Source of the DNA: Oribacterium sp. C9
Lineage (GTDB): Bacteria; Bacillota; Clostridia; Lachnospirales; Lachnospiraceae
DNA: 64,000 nt
Direction of reading: 5' to 3'
NCBI RefSeq assembly: GCF_002007235.1
Contig: NZ_MUHW01000005.1
Location: forward strand, 62,001 to 126,000
The translations under genes and the position numbers were made by a program. Shown here one piece after another: positions 1 to 9,047 of the stretch (position 1 is the first letter of the stretch; every line of letters begins with the position of its first letter). A model generated the notes under the pieces. That model made no database searches and had not been told where the DNA came from. It saw only the letters and a program-made list of their open reading frames with translations.

Positions 1-2
1 AC

Positions 3-1106
3 AATTACTACAGAACCATGAACGCGAATCCAATGCGTGGTCTCTACAAGCTTAGTCTCGATGCCACTGAAGCCTATGAAGAGTCAAGAGAGACTGTACG
101 CTCCTTCATTAATGCAGGCTCCACCGAAGAGGTGATCTTTACAAGAAACGCAACAGAAAGCCTCAATCTTGTGGCCTACACCTACGGAAGAGCCTTTATA
201 AACGAAGGCGATGAAGTGGTCATCACCATCATGGAGCATCACAGCAACATGATACCATGGCAGCAGCTCTGTAAGGAAAAGGGAGCGAAGCTCACATATA
301 TTATTCCTGATGAGGACGGAACCATCTCTGAAGAAAAGTTCCGTTCATATATGAATTCCCATGTGAAGCTGGTCAGCATGACTCACATATCCAATGTCCT
401 CGGTGTAAAGAATGATGTGAAGACATTTGCACGTATCGCTCATGAAAACGGGGCAGTATTTTCACTGGATGGTGCACAGTCCATCCCTCATACAAAGGTG
501 GATGTACAGGATCTCGACGTGGATTTTCTATCCTTCTCTGGTCACAAAATCTATGCACCCATGGGAATAGGCGTACTTTACGGTAAAAAAGCACTGCTGG
601 AAAAGATGCCGCCATTCCTTTTTGGCGGCGAAATGATAGAATATGTAACAACAGAGGGGGCCACATGGAATGAGCTTCCTCACAAGTTCGAAGCAGGAAC
701 TGTCAATGACGGCGGTGCGGTTGGACTGAGTGCAGCACTTAAGTATGTGAGTTCTATAGGTTTCGACCGTATAGAAGAGCGTGAGCTTCACCTCACTAAG
801 CTCATGATGGAAGAAATGAAGAAGCTTCCCTATATACATATTCTCGGGAAGGAAACTGCGGAGGATCATCACGGCATCGTGACCTTCACCATCGACGGAG
901 TACATCCGCACGATATCGCAGCCATCTTTGATGAGCATAATGTAGACATTCGCGCAGGACATCACTGCGCACAGCCACTTATGAAATTCTGCCATACACC
1001 GAGTACGGTAAGAGCCAGCATAGGTCTATACAACACAGAAGAGGATGTCTATAAGTTTCTGGATGCCTTAAAGAAAATAAGAGGTGAAATGGGATATCAG
1101 GATTGA
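3..1106 (+). CDS. sufS: Cysteine desulfurase SufS (5' end cut by window)
   Basis: PLP enzyme that takes sulfur from cysteine to give alanine and an enzyme persulfide for iron-sulfur cluster assembly. The open frame runs back to base 3 without a start (the residues before the first ATG at 18 continue the usual family N-terminal NYY... segment), so the gene begins upstream. The PLP lysine lies in SFSGHK (codon 546-548) and the sulfur-accepting cysteine in HHCAQP (codon 966-968), both intact. The stop is 20 bp before the sufU start, so the pair is almost certainly one operon, and SufS-SufU pairing is typical of Firmicutes; other suf genes are probably off the left edge. Identity is secure; only the true start is unseen. 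Confidence 0.96.
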   Translation, partial: NYYRTMNANPMRGLYKLSLDATEAYEESRETVRSFINAGSTEEVIFTRNATESLNLVAYTYGRAFINEGDEVVITIMEHHSNMIPWQQLCKEKGAKLTYIIPDEDGTISEEKFRSYMNSHVKLVSMTHISNVLGVKNDVKTFARIAHENGAVFSLDGAQSIPHTKVDVQDLDVDFLSFSGHKIYAPMGIGVLYGKKALLEKMPPFLFGGEMIEYVTTEGATWNELPHKFEAGTVNDGGAVGLSAALKYVSSIGFDRIEERELHLTKLMMEEMKKLPYIHILGKETAEDHHGIVTFTIDGVHPHDIAAIFDEHNVDIRAGHHCAQPLMKFCHTPSTVRASIGLYNTEEDVYKFLDALKKIRGEMGYQD

Positions 1107-1126
1107 TATCCCATTTGGAGGTAATA

Positions 1127-1594
1127 ATGGCAAACACTTTTTACAATGAAATATTAACAGACCACAACATTCATCCTACACACAAATACAAGATGGAGGA
1201 TGCAACCTTCTCTCTTGAGGGGGTGAACCCAAGCTGCGGTGATGATGTGGTTCTCTATATAAAGGTCAATGACGAGAACACCATCGAAGAGGCTTCCTTC
1301 TTCGGTGACGGCTGTGCCATTTCACAGGCCAGTGCCGATATGATGTGCGACCTTATCATAGGAAAATCAAAGGAAGAGGCATTGCGTCTTTCAGATATCT
1401 TTTTAAGGATGATAAAGGACACCATCACTCCGGAGGAAAAGGAAGAACTTGAGGAGGCCGGGATCCTTGAGGATATCCATCATATGCCTGCAAGAGTAAA
1501 GTGCGCTGTCCTCGGCTGGCATACCATGGATCAGATCTTCAAGGATGCAGAAGAAGGAAAAGTAGATAAATACGACGGAAAGTTCGAACAGTGA
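1127..1594 (+). CDS. sufU: SufU, zinc-dependent sulfurtransferase/scaffold
   Basis: 155-residue SufU/IscU-type protein that accepts persulfide sulfur from SufS. The conserved ligands are present: Cys37 in NPSCGDD with Asp39, Cys63 in GDGCAIS and Cys126 in RVKCAVLGW, the C-D-C-C pattern that binds zinc in SufU. The start at 1127 is chosen because TTGGAGG sits 7 bases upstream and the protein then begins MANTFYNEIL, matching the family; an upstream in-frame ATG at 1103 overlaps the sufS stop and has no ribosome site. A strong terminator follows. Confidence 0.95.
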   Translation: MANTFYNEILTDHNIHPTHKYKMEDATFSLEGVNPSCGDDVVLYIKVNDENTIEEASFFGDGCAISQASADMMCDLIIGKSKEEALRLSDIFLRMIKDTITPEEKEELEEAGILEDIHHMPARVKCAVLGWHTMDQIFKDAEEGKVDKYDGKFEQ

Positions 1595-1623
1595 ATTATA
1601 CCGTCTTTAAAGATCACTTATAC

Positions 1624-1658
1624 AAAGACCTGTAAAATCAACTTACAGGTCTTTTTTT
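1624..1658 (+). terminator. Intrinsic terminator after sufU
   Basis: A 12-bp stem (1624-1635 with 1643-1654) closes a 7-base loop and runs straight into a seven-T tract. It ends the suf transcript. Confidence 0.92.
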
Positions 1659-1704
1659 GCGATGGCATTTGTCATACAATTTTATCTTTTCACCAACAAT
1701 CCAC

Positions 1705-1733
1705 TTGTTTTTGCCGACAAAATCAGTTAAAAT
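1705..1733 (+). promoter_or_regulatory. Candidate sigma-A promoter for the RpiB-like gene
   Basis: TTGTTT (1705-1710), 17-base spacer, TAAAAT (1728-1733). It lies between the suf terminator and the next gene, 50 bases before the start codon. Confidence 0.55.
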
Positions 1734-1782
1734 AAACATTAGTAAATCGGTTAACCAAGTAAACAAGGAGATATAAAAAATC

Positions 1783-2424
1783 ATGAGAATTGCTTTAATC
1801 AATGAGAACTCTCAGGCAGCAAAGAACGCCATGATCTACGGTTCTCTCAAGAAGGTTGCAGATGAGAAGGGCTACACTGTAGATAACTATGGCATGTATG
1901 CTGCCGAGGACGAGGCACAGCTCACATATGTTCAGAACGGAATACTGGCAGCCGTTCTTTTGAACAGCGGCGCTGCAGATTTCGTAGTAACAGGATGCGG
2001 AACAGGAGAGGGAGCCATGCTTGCACTCAACTCATTCCCTGGCGTCATCTGCGGACATGTTGAGGATGCACTTGATGCTTTCACATTTGCACAGATCAAC
2101 GATGGTAATGCTGTAGCACTTCCTTTCGCACTGAAGTTCGGCTGGGGCGGAGACCTCAATCTCGTATACATCTTCGAGAAGCTCTTTTCACAGCCATTCG
2201 GAGGCGGATACCCACCAGAGAGACGTGAGCCTGAGCAGAGAAACAAGAAGATCCTCGATGAGGTTCGTAAACACACTCTGAGACAGGATCTGGTAGAGGT
2301 TCTCAAGGAGCTCGATCCTGAGCTCGTAAAGGGTGCTTTCAAGGGTGAGCATTTCAAGGAGCTTTTCTTCGCAAACTGCAAGGATGAGAAGATCGGAGCT
2401 TATATCAAGTCTCTTTTAGACTAA
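1783..2424 (+). CDS. RpiB/LacA/LacB-family sugar-phosphate isomerase
   Basis: 213-residue protein of the RpiB/LacAB family, which interconverts ribose-5-phosphate and ribulose-5-phosphate or analogous sugar phosphates. The family active-site segment TGCGTGEG with the catalytic cysteine is present around residues 70-77. RpiB proteins are usually near 150 residues; here about 60 extra C-terminal residues follow a PFGGGYPPERREPEQ segment, placing it in the longer subfamily common in Clostridia whose substrate is not established. The start has AAGGAG upstream. It is a monocistronic unit with its own promoter and terminator. The exact sugar substrate cannot be deduced. Confidence 0.85.
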   Translation: MRIALINENSQAAKNAMIYGSLKKVADEKGYTVDNYGMYAAEDEAQLTYVQNGILAAVLLNSGAADFVVTGCGTGEGAMLALNSFPGVICGHVEDALDAFTFAQINDGNAVALPFALKFGWGGDLNLVYIFEKLFSQPFGGGYPPERREPEQRNKKILDEVRKHTLRQDLVEVLKELDPELVKGAFKGEHFKELFFANCKDEKIGAYIKSLLD

Positions 2425-2456
2425 ATTTAATGATGTATCCTTCTTAATCTACTGGG

Positions 2457-2485
2457 AGCCGGCAGAAATGCCGGTTCTTCTTTTG
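2457..2485 (+). terminator. Intrinsic terminator after the RpiB-like gene
   Basis: An 8-bp stem (2457-2464 with 2469-2476) capped by a GAAA tetraloop, followed by a pyrimidine/T-rich tail. Confidence 0.8.
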
Positions 2486-2525
2486 TTTAAGGAGCAACTG
2501 ACATGAATTTGTAAGCCTGATGGCA

Positions 2526-2554
2526 TTGCATACAATTTGCGGGAACTGTATAAT
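2526..2554 (+). promoter_or_regulatory. Sigma-A promoter for the penicillin-binding protein gene
   Basis: TTGCAT (2526-2531), 17-base spacer, TATAAT (2549-2554), 39 bases before the start codon. Confidence 0.7.
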
Positions 2555-2593
2555 CAACGATAAGACTGTAATAACCATTTTAGGCAGGAAGTA

Positions 2594-5203
2594 ATGACAA
2601 AATATACAAGATACAATATAGATAAAACCCTTGATGCTCTGGATGACACCAAAGGAAAAGTAGGAAGACGTATAACATACTTTTTCCAGATGGCCATGAT
2701 CATAGGAGCTCTGTCCGGCGGCATACTTGCAGCTGCGCTTGGATTCGGTATGTTTCAGGGCATCATAGATTCCGCGCCGAACATCAAGTCCATTCATATA
2801 GGGCCTACAGCCTATGCTTCAAAGGTTCTGGATACGGAGGGCCATGTAACAGCCACTCTCGTACAGGCCGGTTCCAACAGAGAGAGGGTAAGCTATGAGC
2901 AGGTTCCTAAGGACCTCATCAACGCATTTGTAGCCATAGAGGATGAGCGATTCTGGGAACATAACGGAATAGACATTAAATCCATACTCCGTGCGGTGCG
3001 AGGCGTAGTTTCCAGCAACAGCTCTGACGGAGGCGGATCTACCATCACCCAGCAGCTTATAAAGAACAATGTCTTCGGCGGCGGTTTAAACGAAGGAACC
3101 TTCCAGAAGTATGTCCGTAAGTTTCAGGAGCAGTATCTCGCACTGCAGCTGGAAAGCCAGCCGGATATCCCCAAGGAAGAATTAAAACAGAATATCATAA
3201 CTGCATACCTGAACACCATTAACCTCGGAGCCAACACTCTGGGCGTAAAGGTTGCGGCAAGAAGATACTTTAATAAAGAAGTAAATACACTTACTCTTTC
3301 AGAATGCGCTGTAATCGCAGCCATCACGAAGAATCCTTCTGCCCTTAACCCCATCACCCATCCTGAAAAGAATGCTGACAGACGTGCTCAGGTTCTTTCC
3401 AACATGCTTAAGCAGGGCTACATCTCAAAAGAGCAGTATGATATGGCTATGGCGGATGATGTTTACTCCAGAATCAAGAATGTAGACATTCAGAAATCAG
3501 CAGAGATCGATGAGCCGTATTCTTACTTCGTGGATGAGCTCACCGAACAGGTAGTGGAGGAGCTTCAGACCCGTTTTGAGTACACAAAGGAAAAAGCCAC
3601 GGAAATGCTTTATTCCGGAGGACTAACCATCTATTCGACTCAGGATCCTGCACTGCAGACCATAGTTGATGAAGAGGTCAACAATCCTGAAAATTATGAT
3701 ACGGCGAAATACTCCATAACCTGGAGATTCACAGTACGTCATGAAGACGGTACAATTGTCAACTACTCGGAGAGAGATCTGAGCCGCTATATAAAGGAAG
3801 TAAGAGGTATCTCTTTTAACGGACTTTACAAGTCTGAGGAAGCTGCCCAGACCTATATAAACGAGTATAAGGCGGAGCTTCTTACAGATACCGATGTGAT
3901 ACTTGGAGAAAAGTTTTTCACTACACTTGAGCCACAGGTTTCCTTCGTGCTCATGGACCAGCATACAGGTCAGGTAAAGGCCATCAGCGGAGGAAGAGGA
4001 GAAAAGCTGTTCTCACGTTCACTTAACCGTGCCACAAACACACCGAGACAGCCGGGATCTACCTTCAAGGTCATCTCAAGCTTCGCACCTGCCATAGATC
4101 TTTACGGAGCCACACTTGCTTCAAGCTACTATGACGGAAGCTATACCTTGGGTGAGAAGACCTTCAAAAACTGGTACAGCAAGGGCTATCTCGGATATCA
4201 GACCATAAGAGACGGTATCATTTATTCACTTAATATCATCGCTGTAAGATGTCTCATGGAGCAGCTGGATCCTCACAAGGGACGCCTCTATGCAGAGAAC
4301 CTCGGTATCACCACTCTCGTGGATGACGACGAGAACCCGGCGCTTGCCCTCGGAGGACTTACTAACGGTGTGACCAACCTTGAACTTACTCAGGCATTTG
4401 CAACTATCGCAAACAGCGGTTCCTTCAATAAGGCAAAGTTCTTCACGAAGATACTGGATCAGGACGGAAATGTGCTTATCGACACAACTCTTGACGAGCC
4501 GAGACAGGCCATGAAGGAAACAACAGCATTCCTTCTTACAGACGCCATGAGTCAGTCAATGCTTCCGAACAGAGCATATGCCGCCACGATAAACGTAAAT
4601 TCAACATCAACCAGAGCTCATTTTGACGGTATGAGCCTTGCCGGAAAGTCAGGAACCACCACAAAGGATGTTGATATCTGGTTCGTTGGATTTTCTCCAT
4701 ACTATACTGCCGGAGTATGGGGCGGCTGCGATGAAAACCAGCCCCTCATCGACAATGCAAGCGGAGAGTACAACGGAGGATCAGGCTTCCATAAAGACAT
4801 ATGGCGAAAGATAATGCAGAGAGTTCATGAGGGACTCCCTGATATAGGCTTCGATGAACCAGCCGGCATAGTGACCGCTCAGGTATGCAGAAAGTCAGGT
4901 AAGCTTCCTTCTTCAGGATGCTATCATGATTACCGTGGAAGTTCTGTTATAACAGAATACTTTGCTGAAGGAACAGAACCTAAGGATACCTGTGAAGTTC
5001 ACTACAGCTGGGGTGGAATCAAGATACCTGATGGAGAAGACCACGGAACGGATGACAGCAGATACAGTTATGCTGATTATCAGGCAACGCTTATTCCTCA
5101 GAACATCCAGCCGATTATCCAGGACAACCCTGTCCCGTCTCAGCCGGAGACCTATGAATTCGGTCCTAGTGGTGTAGAAGCTCCGGTAGTCATAATCGGG
5201 TAA
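2594..5203 (+). CDS. Class A penicillin-binding protein (PBP1A-type transglycosylase/transpeptidase)
   Basis: 869-residue bifunctional murein synthase. A short cytoplasmic N-terminus precedes one membrane anchor (about residues 31-53). The glycosyltransferase domain shows EDERFWEHNGID (catalytic Glu116) and GGSTITQQLIKN. The transpeptidase domain shows SxxK as STFK (Ser489-Lys492), an SLN motif and the KSGTT box (Lys685). The C-terminus is a proline/serine-rich tail without a visible domain. It polymerises lipid II and crosslinks the wall on the outer face of the membrane. GGAAG lies 4 bases from the ATG. It is transcribed alone from a good promoter. Confidence 0.96.
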   Translation: MTKYTRYNIDKTLDALDDTKGKVGRRITYFFQMAMIIGALSGGILAAALGFGMFQGIIDSAPNIKSIHIGPTAYASKVLDTEGHVTATLVQAGSNRERVSYEQVPKDLINAFVAIEDERFWEHNGIDIKSILRAVRGVVSSNSSDGGGSTITQQLIKNNVFGGGLNEGTFQKYVRKFQEQYLALQLESQPDIPKEELKQNIITAYLNTINLGANTLGVKVAARRYFNKEVNTLTLSECAVIAAITKNPSALNPITHPEKNADRRAQVLSNMLKQGYISKEQYDMAMADDVYSRIKNVDIQKSAEIDEPYSYFVDELTEQVVEELQTRFEYTKEKATEMLYSGGLTIYSTQDPALQTIVDEEVNNPENYDTAKYSITWRFTVRHEDGTIVNYSERDLSRYIKEVRGISFNGLYKSEEAAQTYINEYKAELLTDTDVILGEKFFTTLEPQVSFVLMDQHTGQVKAISGGRGEKLFSRSLNRATNTPRQPGSTFKVISSFAPAIDLYGATLASSYYDGSYTLGEKTFKNWYSKGYLGYQTIRDGIIYSLNIIAVRCLMEQLDPHKGRLYAENLGITTLVDDDENPALALGGLTNGVTNLELTQAFATIANSGSFNKAKFFTKILDQDGNVLIDTTLDEPRQAMKETTAFLLTDAMSQSMLPNRAYAATINVNSTSTRAHFDGMSLAGKSGTTTKDVDIWFVGFSPYYTAGVWGGCDENQPLIDNASGEYNGGSGFHKDIWRKIMQRVHEGLPDIGFDEPAGIVTAQVCRKSGKLPSSGCYHDYRGSSVITEYFAEGTEPKDTCEVHYSWGGIKIPDGEDHGTDDSRYSYADYQATLIPQNIQPIIQDNPVPSQPETYEFGPSGVEAPVVIIG

Positions 5204-5221
5204 AGGCTTTCGATACAGAAA

Positions 5222-5300
5222 CTGCCTCACAGAATCAGAGGCAGAGACATTGGCATAAAATAAAAAACACTTAAGCACCCATCTCAGATCGAGATGGGTG
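5222..5300. other. Two intergenic hairpins after the PBP gene
   Basis: Hairpin 1 has a 7-bp stem (5222-5228 with 5238-5244). Hairpin 2 has a perfect 10-bp stem (5276-5285 with 5291-5300) with a 5-base loop. Neither is followed by a T run on the + strand, so they are poor + strand terminators. Read on the - strand, hairpin 2 is followed by a T-rich stretch, so it could block antisense transcription toward the PBP gene. Confidence 0.5.
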
Positions 5301-5314
5301 TAATTGGATAAAGC

Positions 5315-5929
5315 ATGAGATATATAAAAGATTACGCAACAGGCGAATATGAAGAAAAGAAATCCCGTTTTATAGGAGAGATCTTTCCTATAAAATCAGA
5401 GGAGGAGGCTCAGGAGCATATAGCAGCTATAAGAAAGAAATATTATGATGCCCGCCATCACTGTTACGCATATGTTCTGGGAGACAACTATGAAACCATC
5501 AAGCAGTCTGATGACGGTGAACCCTCCCAGACAGCAGGTATGCCCATACTAAATGTTCTTAAGGGTCAGGAGATACACGATGCACTTATAGTGGTCACAC
5601 GTTACTTCGGAGGAACACTTCTCGGAACCGGTGGACTGGTGAGAAGCTACACAAACGCCAGCAAGGCTGCAATCGACAATGCAGTAGTAATGGAGGCTGT
5701 GGAAGGCTTCAGGGCAAGTGCCGAGATCCCTTATACACTGGTTGGAAAAATAAAATATTTTACTGAAACGGAAGGCATAACCGAAGCTGAGGCAGAGTAC
5801 GGAAACAACGTAAATATGACCTGGTTAGTTCCTCAGGATAAGCTTTCATCATTTCAAAATCAAATACAGGAAATGTCCGGTGGCAGTATTTCTCTTGCAA
5901 TCGAGAAACACCGGTGGTATAATGCGTAG
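5315..5929 (+). CDS. YigZ/IMPACT family protein
   Basis: 204-residue YigZ-type member of the IMPACT (UPF0029) family: an N-terminal domain with KSRFIGEIFP and the signature DDGEPSQTAGMP then VVTRYFGGTLLGTGGLVRSY, and a C-terminal ferredoxin-like domain (about residues 135-204). Eukaryotic IMPACT modulates GCN2 signalling; the bacterial role is not settled. The last 35 bases of the gene carry the promoter for typA. Confidence 0.9.
   Translation: MRYIKDYATGEYEEKKSRFIGEIFPIKSEEEAQEHIAAIRKKYYDARHHCYAYVLGDNYETIKQSDDGEPSQTAGMPILNVLKGQEIHDALIVVTRYFGGTLLGTGGLVRSYTNASKAAIDNAVVMEAVEGFRASAEIPYTLVGKIKYFTETEGITEAEAEYGNNVNMTWLVPQDKLSSFQNQIQEMSGGSISLAIEKHRWYNA
5895..5923 (+). promoter_or_regulatory. Sigma-A promoter for typA, inside the end of the yigZ-type gene
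   Basis: TTGCAA (5895-5900), 17-base spacer, TATAAT (5918-5923), with an extended -10 TGG just before it. The predicted start of transcription is near 5930, giving a leader of about 130 bases before typA. Confidence 0.75.
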
Positions 5930-6059
5930 GATTTTTTTGAGTGTATGTACTCAAGGCGCATATTAAGCCCAGTCGCTAAAACTTATGCGCTCTGAAACTC
6001 AACTTTTCAGTTCGCATATTTTATGCGACTGGGTTTTATTCAATATACGAGGTACAAAA
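5930..6059 (+). promoter_or_regulatory. Structured 5' leader of typA with competing hairpins
   Basis: Outer stem: 5968-5976 pairs with 6025-6033 (9 bp perfect, extendable to 12 with a wobble) and is followed by TTTTATT, like a weak terminator. Inside it, 5984-5989 pairs with 6013-6018 and 5992-5997 pairs with 6005-6010. Two alternatives exclude these: 5956-5962 pairs perfectly with 5984-5990 (7 bp), and 6013-6018 pairs with 6022-6027 across a 3-base loop. Such mutually exclusive pairings suggest a regulatory switch. It matches no riboswitch class that I recognise. Pairings are seen directly; the function is inferred. Confidence 0.55.
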
Positions 6060-7895
6060 ATGAAGCAGAAGAGAGAAAATATTCGTAACGTCGCAATCAT
6101 CGCTCACGTTGACCATGGTAAAACCACACTTGTCGATGAGCTTTTAAAGCAGTCAGGTGTATTCCGTGACAACCAGGACGTAGGCATCCGTGTAATGGAT
6201 TCCAATCCTCTGGAGCGAGAGAGAGGTATCACCATCCTTTCAAAGAACACAGCTGTTACTTACAAGGACACAAAGATCAACATCATCGATACTCCGGGTC
6301 ACGCAGACTTCGGCGGAGAGGTAGAGCGTATCCTGAAGATGGTTGACGGTGCCATCCTCCTTGTTGACGCTTTCGAAGGTCCTATGCCTCAGACAAGATT
6401 CGTACTTCAAAAGGCTCTCGATCTCAGACTTCCGGTTATGTGCGTAATCAACAAGATCGATAAGCCACAGGCTCGTCCTACAGAGGTTGAGGATGAGGTT
6501 CTCGAGCTTATGATGGATCTCAATGCTTCCGACGAGCAGCTTGACTGCCCATTCCTTTACGCATCATCAAAGGAAGGCTTCGCAAAGGCAAAGCTTTCGG
6601 ATGAGGCAAAGGATATGGAGCCTCTTTTCCAGGCTATCATTGACTATATTCCGGCTCCTGAAGGAGATGTTGAAGCTGACACTCAGATGCTCATTTCAAC
6701 AATCGACTACAACGAGTTCGTAGGACGTATCGGTATCGGTAAGATCGAGAACGGTTCTCTCAAGCTCAATCAGGAGGCATTCGTAGTAAACCACCACGAT
6801 GCATCAAAGAAGAGTAAGGTAAGAATCACTAAGCTTTATACCTTCGACGGACTCAGAAGAGTAGACGTTCAGGAGGCACAGTGCGGTGAGATCGTTGCTA
6901 TCTCAGGTATCGAGGATCTCCATGTCGGTGATACTGTTATCACAGGTGATGCAGAGGCTATTCCATTCCAGAAGATTACTGAGCCTACCATCTCTATGGA
7001 CTTCATCGTAAACGATTCTCCTCTTGCAGGTCAGGAAGGTAAGTTCGTTACATCAAGACATATCCGTGACCGTCTTATGAGAGAACTTCAGACAGACGTT
7101 TCTCTCCGTGTAGAGGAGACTGATTCAGCAGATACACTCAAGGTTTCAGGACGTGGTGAGCTTCACCTTTCAGTTCTTATCGAGACTATGCGTCGTGAAG
7201 GATTCGAGTTCGCTGTATCAAAGGCCGAGGTTATCTTCAAGACAAACGAGCAGGGCAAGAAGATGGAGCCTATGGAGATCGCTTACATCGATGTTCCTGA
7301 TGAGTGCACAGGTACAGTTATTCAGAAACTCACACAGCGTAAGGGTGTTCTCAACGGAATGAGCCCTCTGGCTACAGGATACACACGTCTCGAGTTCGAT
7401 ATTCCTTCAAGAGGTCTCATCGGATACAGAGGCGAGTTCATGACAGATACAAAGGGTAACGGTATCCTCAATACCGAGTTCGACGGCTACGGCGAGTTCA
7501 GAGGTGAGCTTTCATATCGTCACCAAGGTTCACTCATTGCCTTCGAGAACGGTGAGGCTGTTACATACGGTCTTTTCCAGGCACAGGCAAGAGGTACTCT
7601 TTTCATCGGACCTGGTGAGAAGGTTTACTCAGGTATGGTCATCGGTCAGTCACCTAAATCCGAGGACATCGAGCTTAACGTATGTAAGACAAAGCACCTT
7701 ACAAACACACGTACTTCATCATCAGACGAAGCGCTTAAGCTCACACCTAAGAAGATAATGTCTCTCGAGCAGTGCATCGACTTCATCGATACTGACGAGC
7801 TTCTCGAGGTAACTCCTGAGAACCTTCGTATCCGTAAGAAGATCCTCGATCCGACTCTCAGAAAGAGAGCAGGCATCGCAAGAAAGAACGGATAA
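6060..7895 (+). CDS. typA: Ribosome-associated GTPase TypA/BipA
   Basis: 611-residue translational GTPase related to EF-G and LepA, involved in ribosome assembly and stress adaptation. G1 AHVDHGKTT, G3 DTPGHADF and G4 NKID are intact, followed by beta-barrel, EF-G III/V-like domains and the TypA-specific C-terminal domain. The ATG at 6060 is chosen because it has a GAGG site upstream and gives the family N-terminus; an in-frame ATG at 5985 would fall inside the structured leader. Codon use is strongly biased (many CTC, GGT, AAG codons), as expected of a highly expressed gene. Confidence 0.97.
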   Translation: MKQKRENIRNVAIIAHVDHGKTTLVDELLKQSGVFRDNQDVGIRVMDSNPLERERGITILSKNTAVTYKDTKINIIDTPGHADFGGEVERILKMVDGAILLVDAFEGPMPQTRFVLQKALDLRLPVMCVINKIDKPQARPTEVEDEVLELMMDLNASDEQLDCPFLYASSKEGFAKAKLSDEAKDMEPLFQAIIDYIPAPEGDVEADTQMLISTIDYNEFVGRIGIGKIENGSLKLNQEAFVVNHHDASKKSKVRITKLYTFDGLRRVDVQEAQCGEIVAISGIEDLHVGDTVITGDAEAIPFQKITEPTISMDFIVNDSPLAGQEGKFVTSRHIRDRLMRELQTDVSLRVEETDSADTLKVSGRGELHLSVLIETMRREGFEFAVSKAEVIFKTNEQGKKMEPMEIAYIDVPDECTGTVIQKLTQRKGVLNGMSPLATGYTRLEFDIPSRGLIGYRGEFMTDTKGNGILNTEFDGYGEFRGELSYRHQGSLIAFENGEAVTYGLFQAQARGTLFIGPGEKVYSGMVIGQSPKSEDIELNVCKTKHLTNTRTSSSDEALKLTPKKIMSLEQCIDFIDTDELLEVTPENLRIRKKILDPTLRKRAGIARKNG

Positions 7896-7999
7896 TGTCT
7901 TTCTTCATGGCATAAGCTGTCCGGGCCGTTTTAATTTCGGATCAATACTAAAACCGATTAAAAATACCTCAGGTTATGTCATAATAAGTAAAATGTATA

Positions 8000-8031
8000 A
8001 CAGGCGGCAGATTTTCTGTCGCCTGTTTTTA
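8000..8031 (+). terminator. Intrinsic terminator after typA
   Basis: An 11-bp stem (8000-8010 with 8016-8026, one G-T wobble), 5-base loop, then five T residues. Confidence 0.9.
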
Positions 8032-8089
8032 AATCATATTGTATAATAGGTGAAGTTTAATGCTAAAACCATAAATAACGGAGGTTGTT

Positions 8090-8974
8090 ATGGCCATATT
8101 TAAAGGGGCAGGAGTAGCTCTCATTACTCCATTTAATGAGGATGGATCTGTAAATTACGAGAAACTTACAGAACTCATAGAGGAACAGATCGCAGGGGGC
8201 ACAGACGCCATCATTGCTTGCGGTACAACAGGTGAAGCATCAACCATGTCAGAGAAAGAGCACATGGATGTTGTTCGTTTCATCATTGATAAGGTAGCTC
8301 ACCGCATACCTGTCATCGCCGGAACAGGAAGTAATTGTACAGCAACTGCTGTTGAGCTTTCAAAGCAGGCTGAGGAAGCAGGAGCTGACGGAGTCCTTCT
8401 CGTTACTCCATACTACAACAAGGCTACTCAGGAAGGTCTGATCAAGCATTTCACAACTATCGCAGAGGCTATCAGCATTCCTTGTATTCTTTACAATATC
8501 CCGTCCAGAACAGGTGTTACCATACAGCCTGAGACCATGGCATATCTTTACAAGAACGTAAAGAACATTGCAGGTGTAAAGGACGCAACAGGAAATATCG
8601 AAATGAGCACCAAGCTCATGACTCTCGTTGATGAGGATTTCGCACTTTATTCAGGTGACGATGACGAGGTGGTTCCACTTCTTGCACTCGGCGGATCCGG
8701 AGTTATTTCAGTACTCTCAAACATCGCTCCAAAACAGACTCACGATATCTGTGAGAAATGGTTCAACGGAGATATCAAGGGTTCTCTTGATGCACAGCTC
8801 AAGGCATTTCCGCTTATCAAGGCTCTTTTCGCAGAAGTAAATCCTATTCCTGTAAAGGCAGCTCTTAACCTTCAGGGTAAGAATGTAGGATCTCTTCGAC
8901 TTCCTCTCACAGAGGCTTCTGACAAGACAAAGGCACTTCTTAAGGATGAAATGACAAAGTTCGGAGTTCTTTGA
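8090..8974 (+). CDS. dapA: 4-hydroxy-tetrahydrodipicolinate synthase
   Basis: 294 residues. DapA condenses pyruvate with aspartate semialdehyde, the first committed step to diaminopimelate and lysine. The Schiff-base lysine lies in AGVKDATGN and the catalytic tyrosine in LYNIPSRTG; the GTTGEAST segment that binds the substrate carboxylate is present. GGAGG precedes the ATG by 6 bases. dapB follows 73 bases downstream, so the two steps are co-transcribed, feeding both protein and peptidoglycan synthesis. Confidence 0.97.
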   Translation: MAIFKGAGVALITPFNEDGSVNYEKLTELIEEQIAGGTDAIIACGTTGEASTMSEKEHMDVVRFIIDKVAHRIPVIAGTGSNCTATAVELSKQAEEAGADGVLLVTPYYNKATQEGLIKHFTTIAEAISIPCILYNIPSRTGVTIQPETMAYLYKNVKNIAGVKDATGNIEMSTKLMTLVDEDFALYSGDDDEVVPLLALGGSGVISVLSNIAPKQTHDICEKWFNGDIKGSLDAQLKAFPLIKALFAEVNPIPVKAALNLQGKNVGSLRLPLTEASDKTKALLKDEMTKFGVL

Positions 8975-9047
8975 TTCAGATCAAACGTTAATTTCAGCAG
9001 TGGTCAACAGGATCACTGCTGTTTTTGTAAAGGAAAGGAATGAATAT

